Positions 1 to 9,078 of a stretch of 64,000 nucleotides of DNA are shown one piece after another (the stretch's first letter is position 1; each line of letters begins with the position of its first letter). The DNA comes from Bog-756 sp963829235 (lineage in GTDB: Bacteria > Actinomycetota > Acidimicrobiia > Acidimicrobiales > RAAP-2), in contig CAWHIF010000001.1 of NCBI GenBank assembly GCA_963829235.1, positions 62,001-126,000 on the forward strand, written 5' to 3'. The position numbers were made by a program, and so were the translations under genes. The notes below the pieces were generated by a model, which worked only from the letters and a program-made list of their open reading frames with translations, made no database searches and was not told where the DNA came from.

Positions 1-720
1 CGCCGCCCGCGTGTTGTAGGCCAGCGCGCTCACCGTCCCCGGCTGGGCGCCCCGGCCGGCCACCAGGTGGCGCAGCCGCTCGGTCAGCACCCGCGTCTTC
101 CCCGACCCGGCCGGGGCGATCACCCGGGCACCGCCCGACCGGTGGCCGACCGCGGCCAGCTGGTCCGGCGCCAGCTCGGCTTCGGGTTCGCCGTGGGTCG
201 CCGGATCGAGACGACCGGAGTCCGCACCCCACCGGTGCACGACACCGACTCCCGAGGGGAGGGCCGGAGGATCAGGCGGGCCACCGTCGATGAACAGCGG
301 GGTGCCGTCGGCCAGGGTGATGTCGGCCGGACCACCGACGGCCCCGCCGCGGGCAGCCGCCGTGCGGGCCGCCTTCCTCCCGTGCCACCAGATCGGCTCG
401 CCGGCCCGGGCGTCGTAGTTGTTGGCCCAGACCAGGAAGTGGAGCCGCTCCACCTCGAACTCGAAGTCGGGGGCGAGGGCGTGGACCGGCCCGTCGAAAC
501 GCTGGGCCACCTTCAGGGCGTTCGGATCCACCCCGAGCTCGACCACCACGGGCCTGCGCTCGAGCCACAGCTGATGGAGGACATCGAGCACCGGGCCGGG
601 CCGGGCCAGCTCGGCATCCCCGACGGCCACCCGCGGGCATCGGCGCCAGGGGTCGGGGGGGTCGGCCCCGAGGGCCACGACGACACCCCGGCCCAGCTCC
701 GGTGGCGCGGGGATCAACAC
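1..720 (-). CDS. UvrD/Rep-type ATP-dependent helicase, N-terminal part (runs off the window)
   Basis: The reverse-strand frame is open from the window edge to about 720. It ends, at the edge, with a Walker A motif (APAGSGKTRVLTERLRHLV) followed by GTVSALAYNTRAA, typical of superfamily 1A UvrD/Rep helicases that unwind DNA using ATP. The Walker A lies about 200 residues in, so there is a long N-terminal extension before the motor; I recall similar extensions in actinobacterial UvrD-like proteins. The frame has no ATG; I chose the GTG at 720 (protein begins VLIPAPPELGRG), but a TTG at 717 is possible and no strong ribosome site is visible. The motor domains lie outside the window. Confidence 0.8.
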   Translation of the reverse strand, partial: MLIPAPPELGRGVVVALGADPPDPWRRCPRVAVGDAELARPGPVLDVLHQLWLERRPVVVELGVDPNALKVAQRFDGPVHALAPDFEFEVERLHFLVWANNYDARAGEPIWWHGRKAARTAAARGGAVGGPADITLADGTPLFIDGGPPDPPALPSGVGVVHRWGADSGRLDPATHGEPEAELAPDQLAAVGHRSGGARVIAPAGSGKTRVLTERLRHLVAGRGAQPGTVSALAYNTRAA

Positions 721-841
721 CCGATCAACGTAGCGAGAGGTTGCGACACCGCGGACATGGCTCCCGGGACCACCGCTCCCCGGACGCCGCTCCGTCGGGG
801 CGCAGCTCCGCGGGCCGCCGCCCGCGGATTCGTCGGCCTGC

Positions 842-1783
842 TCAGCTCTCCCGCTCGAGGGTCTCGTAGCGGACGCCGGTCAGCTCCTCGGAGACGGTCC
901 ACAACCGGGAGGCCGTGGTGGTGTCCATGGCCGACTTCAGGAACGGGACGGCCTTGGGATGGCCGCGCATGCCGAACAGACGGTCTGGACCGAAGAATTG
1001 CCCGCCGCCCACGGCCGGGGCGGTCGCCGCGTACAAGCTCGGCAGGGCACCGGCGGCCGCGCTCTGGGCCAGGATGGTGTTCCCCAGTCGGAGCACCCTT
1101 TCGGAGACGGCCGAGCCTTCCATCTGCGGGGCGACCATCTGCAGGTTGGTGGCGGCGTAGCCCGGATGGGCCGCCACGCTGATGACCTCGGCGCCGTACC
1201 GGGCCAACCGGCGGTCGAGCTCGAGAGTGAACATCTGGTTGGCCAGCTTGGACTGCCCGTAGGCGGACCACTTGCCATAATGCTCGACCCCCTGCAGGTC
1301 GTCGAACCGGATCCGGGCCCCCATGGCGGCCATGCTGGACACCGTCACCACCCTGGCCCCCGGTGTGGCCAGCAGCGTGTCGAGCAGCAGGCCGGTGAGG
1401 GCGAAGTGGCCGAGGTGGTTGGTGCCGAACTGCATCTCGAAGCCGTCGGCCGTCTCGCGGCGCGGGATGGCCATCACGCCGGCGTTGTTGACCAGGGCGT
1501 CGAGACGGTCGTGCCCGGCGGCGAAGTCGGCGGCGAACGTGCGCACCGACGTCAGATCGGCGAGGTCGAGCTCGCCCAGCTCCACTTCGGCGCCGGGCGC
1601 CTCGATGAGGAGCCGGTCCACGGCACCGGCCCCCCTGAGCTGGTCGCGACAGGCCACAACGACATGGGCCCCCGCCCTGGCCACGGCCAGAGCCGTCTCG
1701 AACCCGAGCCCGCTGTTGGCCCCGGTCACCACGATCACCCGTCCGGCGAGCGGCGGGATGTCTGCTGTCGTCCACGGTGCCAT
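842..1783 (-). CDS. Short-chain dehydrogenase/reductase (retinol dehydrogenase / protochlorophyllide reductase-like)
   Basis: A 313-residue Rossmann oxidoreductase using NAD(P)H on an unknown carbonyl or alcohol. The cofactor loop TGANSGLG lies near residue 18, the NNAGVM motif near 95, and the catalytic pair YGQSK follows with Ser in the VSSMAAMG segment. The length and the sequence TNHLGHF between the motifs match the subgroup annotated as retinol dehydrogenase-like. The start ATG at 1783 (MAPWTTADIPPLAG) precedes the fold by the usual distance; the frame stays open upstream, but that part is low-complexity and lies under the divergent promoter region. It faces the dioxygenase gene starting near 1884, which suggests a shared control region of about 100 bp. 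Confidence 0.85.
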   Translation of the reverse strand: MAPWTTADIPPLAGRVIVVTGANSGLGFETALAVARAGAHVVVACRDQLRGAGAVDRLLIEAPGAEVELGELDLADLTSVRTFAADFAAGHDRLDALVNNAGVMAIPRRETADGFEMQFGTNHLGHFALTGLLLDTLLATPGARVVTVSSMAAMGARIRFDDLQGVEHYGKWSAYGQSKLANQMFTLELDRRLARYGAEVISVAAHPGYAATNLQMVAPQMEGSAVSERVLRLGNTILAQSAAAGALPSLYAATAPAVGGGQFFGPDRLFGMRGHPKAVPFLKSAMDTTTASRLWTVSEELTGVRYETLERES

Positions 1784-1883
1784 CGCCTCCGACCATAGGC
1801 AGTCCTGCCCGCCGGGGCCAAGACGGCGGCCCCGGCGGACGTCGGCGACGGGCGGCGGGTGGGGTAGGAGGCCGAAGTACGCT

Positions 1884-2903
1884 GTGGCCCGATCGGCAAC
1901 CACCCCGCCCGAGGAGGACGGTCCACTGGCCCCGCGCCGCGCCACCGACACCGAGGTCGACACCTGGAAGGAGCACGGGTGGGTGCTGCTCGAGGGTCTG
2001 GTGGGGACCGAGGAGATCGACGACGCCTGCGACGATCTGCACCAGCTGTTCCCGACCGGCGAGGAGTACCACGCCGATCCCGGGCGGGCCATCCGGAAGT
2101 GGAAGGGATCGCTCCGCCGCGCCGAGGAGGACCGGTTCTGGCCGCAGGACGGGCCCGGGTTCCGAGCCGACCAGCACCTCTGGGTGACCGAGTTCCCGTT
2201 TCCGGGAGCGGGCACGCTCAACCGGCTCTGCGTGCACCCCTCCATCGTCGACTTCGCCGAACGCGCCCTTCGGACCCGTGACGTGCGGATCTACCAGACC
2301 CACGCCACCGCCTCCTACTCGGGGCTGACCAACTACGAACAGCCGATGCACACCGACCGCAACCATTCGTGGCTCCCTCCCGGCCACGAAGCACCCTGGT
2401 GGAACCTCGAGGGCTTCCTCTACCTGTCCGACGTGACCGACGCCGACAATCCCACCCGGGTGGTCTCGGCGGCCGACTCGGTCCATGTGCGGGAGACGAC
2501 GCCGATCCTGATGCCCGACCGCGATCCCGGGCTGTACGCATCCGAGCGTCGGGCCACCGGGATACGCGGGTCGTACCTCGCCTACCGGTCGGACGTCTTC
2601 CACCGCGGGGCCCCGTTCGGCGCCGACCGGCGGGTCCGGTTCATGCTGGCCCTGGCCTTCAAGCAGGCCGGACAGGAATGGATCGGCTACAACCAGGCCC
2701 AGTCGAAGTCGACCAGACCGGAGTGGACCGCCTTCGCCGAGCATTCGACGCCGCGTGAGCTCGAGCTCTTCGGCTTCCCTCCGCCCGGCCATCCCATCTG
2801 GGACGAAGCGCTGCTCCACCGGACCTCGCTCCGCTACCCGGGGCTCGACCTCGCCCCCTGGCGTGACGCGCTCGACCGGGGGCGGGTGGACCCTTCGCCG
2901 TAG
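1884..2903 (+). CDS. Phytanoyl-CoA dioxygenase (PhyH) family Fe(II)/2-oxoglutarate oxygenase
   Basis: A protein of about 339 residues with a double-stranded beta-helix oxygenase fold. The Fe-binding HxD is visible as QPMHTDRNHSW near residue 155, and the distal His with the 2-oxoglutarate-binding Arg as FHRGAPFGADRRVRF near 245. Such enzymes hydroxylate lipid or natural-product substrates; the substrate here is unknown. Two starts compete: GTG 1884 with AGGAGG 12 nt upstream, and CTG 1926 with GAGGAGG at 1911-1917, eight nt upstream. The second has the better spacing but a rare start codon. The gene converges on the sulfotransferase that ends at 2934. Confidence 0.8.
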   Translation: MARSATTPPEEDGPLAPRRATDTEVDTWKEHGWVLLEGLVGTEEIDDACDDLHQLFPTGEEYHADPGRAIRKWKGSLRRAEEDRFWPQDGPGFRADQHLWVTEFPFPGAGTLNRLCVHPSIVDFAERALRTRDVRIYQTHATASYSGLTNYEQPMHTDRNHSWLPPGHEAPWWNLEGFLYLSDVTDADNPTRVVSAADSVHVRETTPILMPDRDPGLYASERRATGIRGSYLAYRSDVFHRGAPFGADRRVRFMLALAFKQAGQEWIGYNQAQSKSTRPEWTAFAEHSTPRELELFGFPPPGHPIWDEALLHRTSLRYPGLDLAPWRDALDRGRVDPSP

Positions 2904-2933
2904 CCGGACGGGGCACCCGTACCCGGCCCCGGT

Positions 2934-4073
2934 TCAGTCGGGGACGGCGAACCGTTCGAGGTACTCCGAGAATTGGTCCCGGACGACACCCTCGTCGAGC
3001 CCGAACTCCTCGAGGGCGAACTCGTGGCTGCCGAAGGCACGGGGGGGATGGGCCGCGGCCCAACCCTCGAGCCGGCTACGCCCGTCACCGACCCGGATCC
3101 CGAGCCGGTCGTAGGCGGTCACGACCGCGTCCACCGGGTCGGACTGCAGCGCGTCGAAGTGGATATCGGCGAACCACTCCTCGCCGATCCGGTTACGGAA
3201 GTCCATGGCCCGCCGGATGGCCTCCGACCAGAGCGCCAGCTGCTCGCGCCCGAGCTCCTCGGCGTCGTCACGATCGCTGACCCAGCTCCGGGTATAGGAG
3301 ATGAGGCTGCAGACCGAGCCCAGCACCGTGGCCGGGTCACGGTGGGTCCAGACGAACTTCGCCCCCGGGTAGGCGCGGCGCAGGTCGTCGAGGGCCAGCA
3401 TGTGCACCGGCGTCTTGAGGTGCCAGAACCGCGGCGGGCAGTGCCACTGGAGCAGCTGGAGCACCCGCCGGTGGAAGGCGTAGGTACCGGCCATGTCGCA
3501 ACCGAGCACCCAGGCCGAGTAGGCGGGGACCCGGGCCATCCCGTCGAAGTGCGCGGTGCGGAACTCCATGCCCAGGAGGTCCTGGCACTCGGTGGGCCCG
3601 TCGGCCGCCTGGAAGTGCAGGGACCGCATCTTCGGGAACGCCTCGTACATGGCATCGAGCCCGCGGCGGGCCGATTCGATACGGGGGTCGCTGGCCTGGG
3701 TGGCCGACTCGGGGGGCGGCACCGGCTCGGTGGACTCCCACAGGCGGATGGAGCGGATCTGCGGATCCGCGGCCAGCAGGTTGCTCAGGGCGGTGGTCCC
3801 GGTGCGGGGCAGGCCGATGATGACCAGGGGGCCGACGACCTCCTCGTCGGTGATCTCGGGGTGGGTGGTGATGGTGTCGACGATGCGCAGGCGGTTGGAC
3901 AACAGCATGCCGAGCCTCATCCCGAGGATCTCCTCGCCCCCCTGGGTGAGGGTGGCCTCGGCGTTGAGCGACGTCACCAGCCGGTCGAGTCCCTCCCGCC
4001 AGGACGTGCCCCCGAAGTCCTCGAGCCCGGTCTCCACCACGGCGGCCTCGACGAGCGCATCTGCGTCCATCAT
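2934..4073 (-). CDS. Sulfotransferase family protein
   Basis: A 379-residue protein. The 5'-phosphosulfate-binding loop IGLPRTGTTALSNLL lies near residues 86-100, and a later segment FVWTHRDPATVLGSVCSL matches the 3'-phosphate-binding region, so it probably transfers sulfate from PAPS. It resembles the actinobacterial group of the PF13469 sulfotransferases. Its start ATG (4073-4071) overlaps the stop of the upstream dehydrogenase in a TGATG arrangement, indicating translational coupling and a two-gene operon. A second ATG follows directly. The acceptor is unknown; the coupled dehydrogenase suggests a hydroxylated lipid or steroid-like substrate, which is inference. Confidence 0.85.
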   Translation of the reverse strand: MMDADALVEAAVVETGLEDFGGTSWREGLDRLVTSLNAEATLTQGGEEILGMRLGMLLSNRLRIVDTITTHPEITDEEVVGPLVIIGLPRTGTTALSNLLAADPQIRSIRLWESTEPVPPPESATQASDPRIESARRGLDAMYEAFPKMRSLHFQAADGPTECQDLLGMEFRTAHFDGMARVPAYSAWVLGCDMAGTYAFHRRVLQLLQWHCPPRFWHLKTPVHMLALDDLRRAYPGAKFVWTHRDPATVLGSVCSLISYTRSWVSDRDDAEELGREQLALWSEAIRRAMDFRNRIGEEWFADIHFDALQSDPVDAVVTAYDRLGIRVGDGRSRLEGWAAAHPPRAFGSHEFALEEFGLDEGVVRDQFSEYLERFAVPD

Positions 4074-4876
4074 CAGGTGAAGTCCGATCCGCCGTCGACG
4101 TTGACGTCAGCGCCGGTCACGTAGCCGTTGGTCCGGGAGGCCAGATAGGCGGTGAGGGAGGCCACCTCCTCGGGCAGCCCGGCCCGGCCCAGGTCGGCCG
4201 GCTGGTGGAAGTGCCGGTCGATCCACGTCATGACGTCGTAGGGATCGGTGGCGTCGAGCCCGTCCTGTTCGAACAGCTCCCGCAGCCCCTCGCTGAAGCT
4301 GGCGGTGACGATGGATCCGGGGCTGACCGTATTGACCAGGATCCCCTCGGGGGCCAGTGACTTGGAAAGGTTCTTCGACACGCTGGTCAAGGCGGCCTTG
4401 GCCGCGGTGTAGGCCACGATGAGCGGGCTCTGGCGCTGCGTGGAATGCGCGGAGACGTTGACGATCCTGGCCCACTCGGCCTTCCGGAGGAGCGGGAGCC
4501 CGGCACGGACGCACCGCACGGCGGCCATGACCCCGAGGTCGAACGAGGCGTCCCAATCGCTGTCGTCGAGCTGCTCGAAGCGGCCGGCTCCGGGCCCGAG
4601 CGTGTTGACCAGCACATTGAGCGAGCCCCAGGTCCGGTCCAGTTCGAGAAAGGCCGCGTCGACCTGGTCGCGGTCGGTGACGTCGACCGCCAGGCCGAAC
4701 GATCCGGCGCTCCCGGCCGCGTGCAGGGCGGCCACCGTGGCGTCGAGCGCCTCCCGGCCGCGGGCCACCACCGCCACCTGCGCCCCTTCACCGGCCAGGC
4801 GCTCGGCGATGGCCCGGCCCATCCCCTTCGACCCTCCCGTGACGACCGCCTTCGCTCCATCCAGGCCCAGATCCAC
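4073..4876 (-). CDS. SDR family oxidoreductase (3-oxoacyl-ACP reductase-like)
   Basis: A 267-residue classical short-chain dehydrogenase. The cofactor motif TGGSKGMG sits at residues 13-20, the NTLGPG segment replaces the usual NNAG, and the active site reads S(AH)STQ...YTAAK. The C-terminus NVDGGSDFT is typical of FabG-like enzymes. NAD(P)H-dependent interconversion of a hydroxyl and a keto group is expected. It is the first gene of a coupled pair with the sulfotransferase. Upstream lies a 349-bp divergent region with a TetR-type inverted repeat at 5078-5094 that may control this operon. Confidence 0.85.
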   Translation of the reverse strand: MDLGLDGAKAVVTGGSKGMGRAIAERLAGEGAQVAVVARGREALDATVAALHAAGSAGSFGLAVDVTDRDQVDAAFLELDRTWGSLNVLVNTLGPGAGRFEQLDDSDWDASFDLGVMAAVRCVRAGLPLLRKAEWARIVNVSAHSTQRQSPLIVAYTAAKAALTSVSKNLSKSLAPEGILVNTVSPGSIVTASFSEGLRELFEQDGLDATDPYDVMTWIDRHFHQPADLGRAGLPEEVASLTAYLASRTNGYVTGADVNVDGGSDFT

Positions 4877-5225
4877 GGTGTCTCCTTCTCAGCCCGGGAA
4901 GCCCGCCGGGCGGGCGAGCCCCATCGGTCCGGCCATGTCGTTCCCGTCCCCCTGGTCGCTCCGCCCGGGACGGGTGCCCGGCCGGTGACGGAAAAGGTAG
5001 TTCGATCGGCCGGACCCCGTGGTCCACCGGTCGACACCGACAAGGTGAGAGGATGGATGGCTAGTCTGGATGAATAGTTGACCAGATCAGTCAGTTTTAG
5101 AGCCTGTCCAGGTCCAACTCGCTCTGGCAGATCCCGGATCCCACTTGACGCCCGCTACCGCCAGGCCTGCCACGCAAGTTCCCGCCGTTGGACACCGCAT
5201 CGTGCAGAGTGGGTCAAGGTTCTCC
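4877..5225. other. Divergent intergenic region with candidate operator
   Basis: This 349-bp stretch separates the dehydrogenase-sulfotransferase operon (reverse) from the three-gene monooxygenase operon (forward). I see no credible gene in it. It contains the inverted-repeat sequence listed separately at 5078-5094. No clean -35/-10 pair could be assigned with confidence. Confidence 0.5.
5078..5094. promoter_or_regulatory. Candidate TetR-type operator
   Basis: The sequence TTGACCAGATCAGTCAG has TGAC/GTCA arms around a short centre. It closely resembles the palindrome TTGACCGGTCAGTCAA upstream of the thiolase gene (32187-32202). Both resemble the TGAC..GTCA operators recalled for TetR regulators of fatty-acid and lipid metabolism. 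It could serve either divergent operon. Confidence 0.45.
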
Positions 5226-6404
5226 ATGGAGACTTCCCCGAAGATCGCTTTGGCCGTGGCGCTGGAAGGCGCCGGATGGCACCCTGCAGCATGGCGGCTC
5301 CCGGGCGCCCGGCCCGCAGAGCTGTTCTCCGGGCGCTACTGGGTCGACCTGGTCCAGGAGGCGGAGCGGGCCGGTGTCGATTTCGTGACCATCGAGGATT
5401 CGATGTCCGTCCAGACGAGGCGCCGGGGTGTGCCCGACGACAGGACCGACCGGGTCCGCGGGCGCCTCGACGCCGTGCTCATCGCGGCCCGGGTGGCGCC
5501 GACCACCCGGTCCCTCGGCCTCGTCCCCACGGCCACGACCACCCACACCGAACCGTTCCACATGTCCAAGGCCATCGCCACGCTCGACTACGTGAGCGGC
5601 GGGCGGGGCGGTGTCCAGGTCCGGGTCTCGCCGACGGCCCTCGAGGCCCGCCAATTCGGCCGCCGCCCGGTACCCGACGCATGGGCCGAACCCCAGGTCG
5701 ACGATCTGTTCGACGACGCCGCCGACTTCATCGAGGTGGTCCGCCGGCTCTGGGACAGCTGGGAGGACGGGGCCGAGATCCGCGACGTGGACACCGGTCG
5801 CTTCATCGACCGCGACCGCCTGCACTACATCGACTTCGAGGGACGCTGGTTCTCGGTGAAGGGTCCGTCCATCACCCCCCGGCCCCCACAGGGCCAGCCG
5901 ATCGTGACCGCCCTGGCCCATGTGCCCGTCGCCTTCCGGCTGGCCGCCCGTCAGGCCGACGTCGTCTTCGTCACACCCGACGACCCCGACGACGCCCGGG
6001 CCATCATCGCCGGGCTCCGTACCGAGGAGGCGACCGTGGGCCGCTCCGGTCCGCCGCTCCTCGTCTTCGCCGACCTGGTCGTCTTCCTCGACACCGAGGC
6101 GGCCGCGGCCGGGGAGCGCAGGGCCCTGCTGGACGGGCTGGCAGGCCGGCCCCACCGGTCCGATGCCCATGTCTTCACCGGAACCCCGGCCGGACTGGTC
6201 GACCTGCTGGTCGAATGGGAGGCCGCCGGGATCGACGGCTTCCGCCTCAGGCCTGCGGCCATCCCCTCCGACCTCCAAGCCGTCACCCGCCGGGTGGTGC
6301 CTCTGGCCCGCGAGCGTGGGATCCTCCGCCGGCGACCCCGCGGCAGCACGCTGCGCGAGCATCTGGGCCTTCTCCGGCCCGAGAACCGGTACGCCGATGC
6401 CTGA
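5226..6404 (+). CDS. Luciferase-like monooxygenase (LLM class), first gene of three
   Basis: A 392-residue member of the bacterial luciferase superfamily, TIM-barrel enzymes that use FMN or F420. Features are the opening strand KIALAVALEGAGWHP, the segment FVTIEDSMSVQT, the TTTHTEPFHMSKAIATLDYVSGGRGGVQVR block typical of these barrels, and a C-terminal FRLRPAAI strand. It belongs to the DszA/NtaA-like side, here probably flavin-dependent. The ATG at 5226 follows an AAGG; the frame is open further upstream, but that part lacks family character. Its end overlaps the start of the next gene, so the three monooxygenases form one operon. The substrate is unknown. Confidence 0.8.
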   Translation: METSPKIALAVALEGAGWHPAAWRLPGARPAELFSGRYWVDLVQEAERAGVDFVTIEDSMSVQTRRRGVPDDRTDRVRGRLDAVLIAARVAPTTRSLGLVPTATTTHTEPFHMSKAIATLDYVSGGRGGVQVRVSPTALEARQFGRRPVPDAWAEPQVDDLFDDAADFIEVVRRLWDSWEDGAEIRDVDTGRFIDRDRLHYIDFEGRWFSVKGPSITPRPPQGQPIVTALAHVPVAFRLAARQADVVFVTPDDPDDARAIIAGLRTEEATVGRSGPPLLVFADLVVFLDTEAAAAGERRALLDGLAGRPHRSDAHVFTGTPAGLVDLLVEWEAAGIDGFRLRPAAIPSDLQAVTRRVVPLARERGILRRRPRGSTLREHLGLLRPENRYADA

Positions 6405-7824
6405 GCACGCGCGCATCCGCCCCACGGACGGGCCGGCGCCGTCGCCGGTGACCGGACGGCACCGGCAGATCCACCTCGCCGTGCACTTCCCCGGGGTCAA
6501 CAACACCACCGTGTGGACCGACCCCGAGGCGGGCAGCCAGATCGAGTTCTCCTCCTTCGTCAGGCTGGCCCAGACCGCCGAGCGGGCCAAGTTCGACTTC
6601 TTCTTCCTGGCCGAAGGCCTCCGCCTGCGCGAGGTCCGCGGTCGCATCCACGATCTCGACGTGGTCGGACGGCCCGACACCTTCACGGTGCTCGCCGCGC
6701 TCGCCGCCGTCACCGACCGGATCGGCCTGTCGGGCACCATCAACTCCACCTTCAACGAGCCCTACGAGGTGGCGCGGCAGTTCGCCTCGCTCGACCACCT
6801 GTCCGAGGGCCGGGCGGCGTGGAACGTGGTCACCTCGTGGGATGCCTTCACCGGCGAGAACTTCCGACGCGGCGGCTTCCTGGCCCGCGAGGACCGCTAC
6901 GAGCGGGCCCGTGAGTTCCTGCAGACGGCCAGGGAGCTGTGGGACTCGTGGGATGACGGCGCCGTCGTCGCCGATCCGGGCCCGGGGACGTTCCTGACCG
7001 ACGCGGCACAGGGGACATTCGCCCACCACGGTGTGCACTTCGACATCGAGGGGGTCTTCGGCGTGCCCCGGTCGCCGCAGGGGCAGCCGGTGATCTTCCA
7101 GGCCGGGGACTCCGACACCGGCCGCGAGTTCGCGGCGGCCGAATCGGACTGCATCTTCTCCCGTCACGGGACCATCGAGGCCGGCCAGCGCTTCTACCGG
7201 GACGTGAAAGGACGCATGGCGCGCTACGGGCGGGCGCCCGACGAGCTCAAGATCCTCCCGGCGGCCACCTTCGTGCTCGGGGAGAGCGAGGCGGACGCCA
7301 TCGAACGCGCCGCCGTCATCCGCAGCCAGCAGGTGAGCGGGGCGACAGCCATCCAATTCGTGGAACAGGTCTGGAATCGTGACCTCTCCGCGTACGACCC
7401 GGACGGCCCCCTTCCGGCAGAGGACCCGGACCTCTCCGAGCTGACCGTGGTGAAGGGCAGGGCCGCCCTCAACCCCGACCGGCTGCAGACCTCCCGGGAG
7501 TGGCGCGCTCTGGCCGAGTCCAAGGGCCTGTCGATGCGGGAGCTCGTCATCGAGGTGACCACCAGGCCCTCGTTCATCGGTACCCCCGAGCAGGTCGCCG
7601 CCCAGATCGAGACCTCGGTCAGCGAGGAGGCCGCCGACGGCTTCATCCTGGTTCCCCACATCACGCCGGGCGGGCTCGACGGGTTCGCCGACACGGTCGT
7701 CCCCATCCTCCAAGAGCGCGGCCGGTTCCGCACCGACTACGAGGGACCGACCTTGCGCGATCACCTCGGGCTCCCACCGGCACGGGCTCCCCACCGTCAC
7801 CGCGCCGCGAGGTCGACCAGCTGA
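6397..7824 (+). CDS. NtaA/SnaA/DszA-type FMN-dependent monooxygenase
   Basis: A 475-residue protein matching the nitrilotriacetate/pristinamycin/dibenzothiophene-sulfone monooxygenase family, which oxidises substrates with FMNH2 from a separate reductase. Visible signatures are VHFPGVNNTTVWTDP near the N-terminus, FDFFFLAEGLRLRE, the STFNEPYEVARQFASLDHLS and AWNVVTSWDAF blocks, and SPQGQPVIFQAGDS mid-protein. The ATG at 6397 lies inside the end of the preceding gene (8-nt overlap) and the stop overlaps the next start as TGATG. No flavin reductase is encoded next to it, so reduced flavin must come from elsewhere. Confidence 0.85.
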   Translation: MPEHARIRPTDGPAPSPVTGRHRQIHLAVHFPGVNNTTVWTDPEAGSQIEFSSFVRLAQTAERAKFDFFFLAEGLRLREVRGRIHDLDVVGRPDTFTVLAALAAVTDRIGLSGTINSTFNEPYEVARQFASLDHLSEGRAAWNVVTSWDAFTGENFRRGGFLAREDRYERAREFLQTARELWDSWDDGAVVADPGPGTFLTDAAQGTFAHHGVHFDIEGVFGVPRSPQGQPVIFQAGDSDTGREFAAAESDCIFSRHGTIEAGQRFYRDVKGRMARYGRAPDELKILPAATFVLGESEADAIERAAVIRSQQVSGATAIQFVEQVWNRDLSAYDPDGPLPAEDPDLSELTVVKGRAALNPDRLQTSREWRALAESKGLSMRELVIEVTTRPSFIGTPEQVAAQIETSVSEEAADGFILVPHITPGGLDGFADTVVPILQERGRFRTDYEGPTLRDHLGLPPARAPHRHRAARSTS

Positions 7825-9071
7825 TGCCCTCGAAACGGGTACCCCTCGGTGTGCTGGACCTGGTGCCGATCAGCTCGGGGTCCGATCCGTCGACCGCCCT
7901 GCACAACAGCATCGACCTGGTCAGGATGGCCGAGGCCCTCGGCTTCTCCCGCTACTGGTTCGCCGAGCACCACCTCAATCCGGGGGTGGCCGGCTCGTCG
8001 CCCGCGGTGCTCATCGCCATGGCGGCCGCCGAGACCGGGCACATCCGCATCGGGTCCGGTGGCGTCCAGAGCGGGCACCGGACGGCGCTTTCGATCGTCG
8101 AGGAATTCGGCCTGCTCGATGCCAGGTACCCGGGACGCATCGACCTCGGGATCGGGCGCTCGGTGGGACCGGGCTCCCTCCAGCAACGGCCGAAGAACCC
8201 CGGGGACGCGGAACGACGCCCAAGGCGCAACGCCAACAAGCCGTACCGGACGGCCGAGGGGCTGCTCATCCCGCAGCGACCCTCGCTCCGGGGGCTGGCC
8301 AACTCCCCGCTCCTGGCCATGACCTCCGACCTGATCCGGCAACAGGGGGCCGAATCGGCCGGCTACGGCGACCTGATCGACGACATCGTGGCCCTGTTGG
8401 GCGGCACCTACCGGTCGGCCGAGGGGCTCGCCGCCCGGCCCACCCCGGGCACGGGCGCCGGTGTCGACCTCTGGGTCCTCGGGAGCAGCGCCGGTGAGAG
8501 TGCCTCGGTGGCCGGCAGACTGGGCCTGCGTTTCGCGGGCAACTACCACGTGAGCCCGGCGACCGTGCTCGAGGCCGTGGACGCCTACCGCGGGGCGTTC
8601 GTCCCCTCCGCCGACCTCGACCGCCCGTACGTCGCCATCTCGGCCGACGTGGTGGTGGGCCCCGACGACGAAGCAGCCAACGAGCTGGCCCAGGGGTTTC
8701 CGCTGTGGGTCCTCAGCGTCCGGAGCGGGCAGGGCGCCATTCCCTTCCCCAGTCCCGACGAGGCCCGCCGGCACCACTGGACCGGGGCCGAGCGGGCACT
8801 GGTCCGTGACCGGACGGAGACCCAGTTCGTCGGATCGCCAGGGTCGGTGGTCTCCGAGCTCCGCTGGTTGCAGGAGGCCACGGACGCTGACGAGCTGTTG
8901 ATCACGACCATCACCCACCGGCACGAGGACCGGATCCGTTCCTACCGGCTCCTGGCCGACGAATGGAGCAAGGAGCAGAGCCCCGGTGGCCGGGCCGGGG
9001 TCCACATGCACTACCCGGCGGCGAGGGAGCCCCGACCCGGGTCGCTCACCTCCCGTCAGCACGCGGGGTAG
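7824..9071 (+). CDS. LLM class flavin-dependent oxidoreductase (MsnO8-like)
   Basis: A 415-residue luciferase-like protein. The N-terminus PLGVLDLVPISSG, the metal-free RYWFAEHHLNPGVAGSSPAVLI block and IRIGSGGVQSGHRT are characteristic of the single-chain group annotated as MsnO8-like, resembling the enzyme at 28811. A C-terminal extension of about 80 residues includes a segment LITTITHRHEDRIRSYRLLADEW that ends the barrel. The start ATG overlaps the stop of the previous gene by one base (TGATG), so all three monooxygenases are translationally coupled. Stacking three different subfamilies suggests sequential oxidation of one compound, possibly an organosulfur or aminopolycarboxylate-like molecule (inference). 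Confidence 0.85.
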   Translation: MPSKRVPLGVLDLVPISSGSDPSTALHNSIDLVRMAEALGFSRYWFAEHHLNPGVAGSSPAVLIAMAAAETGHIRIGSGGVQSGHRTALSIVEEFGLLDARYPGRIDLGIGRSVGPGSLQQRPKNPGDAERRPRRNANKPYRTAEGLLIPQRPSLRGLANSPLLAMTSDLIRQQGAESAGYGDLIDDIVALLGGTYRSAEGLAARPTPGTGAGVDLWVLGSSAGESASVAGRLGLRFAGNYHVSPATVLEAVDAYRGAFVPSADLDRPYVAISADVVVGPDDEAANELAQGFPLWVLSVRSGQGAIPFPSPDEARRHHWTGAERALVRDRTETQFVGSPGSVVSELRWLQEATDADELLITTITHRHEDRIRSYRLLADEWSKEQSPGGRAGVHMHYPAAREPRPGSLTSRQHAG

Positions 9072-9078
9072 CGGGAGC

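Noticed and set aside
714..2819. A 700-codon reverse open frame opposite the dehydrogenase and dioxygenase genes
   Set aside because: Its translation is Arg/Gly/Pro-rich with no family motifs, while the other frames carry clear enzymes. High GC makes such antisense frames common.
5214..6755. Long reverse open frame antisense to the first monooxygenase genes
   Set aside because: Low-complexity composition and no start context; the forward frames are clear luciferase-like proteins.
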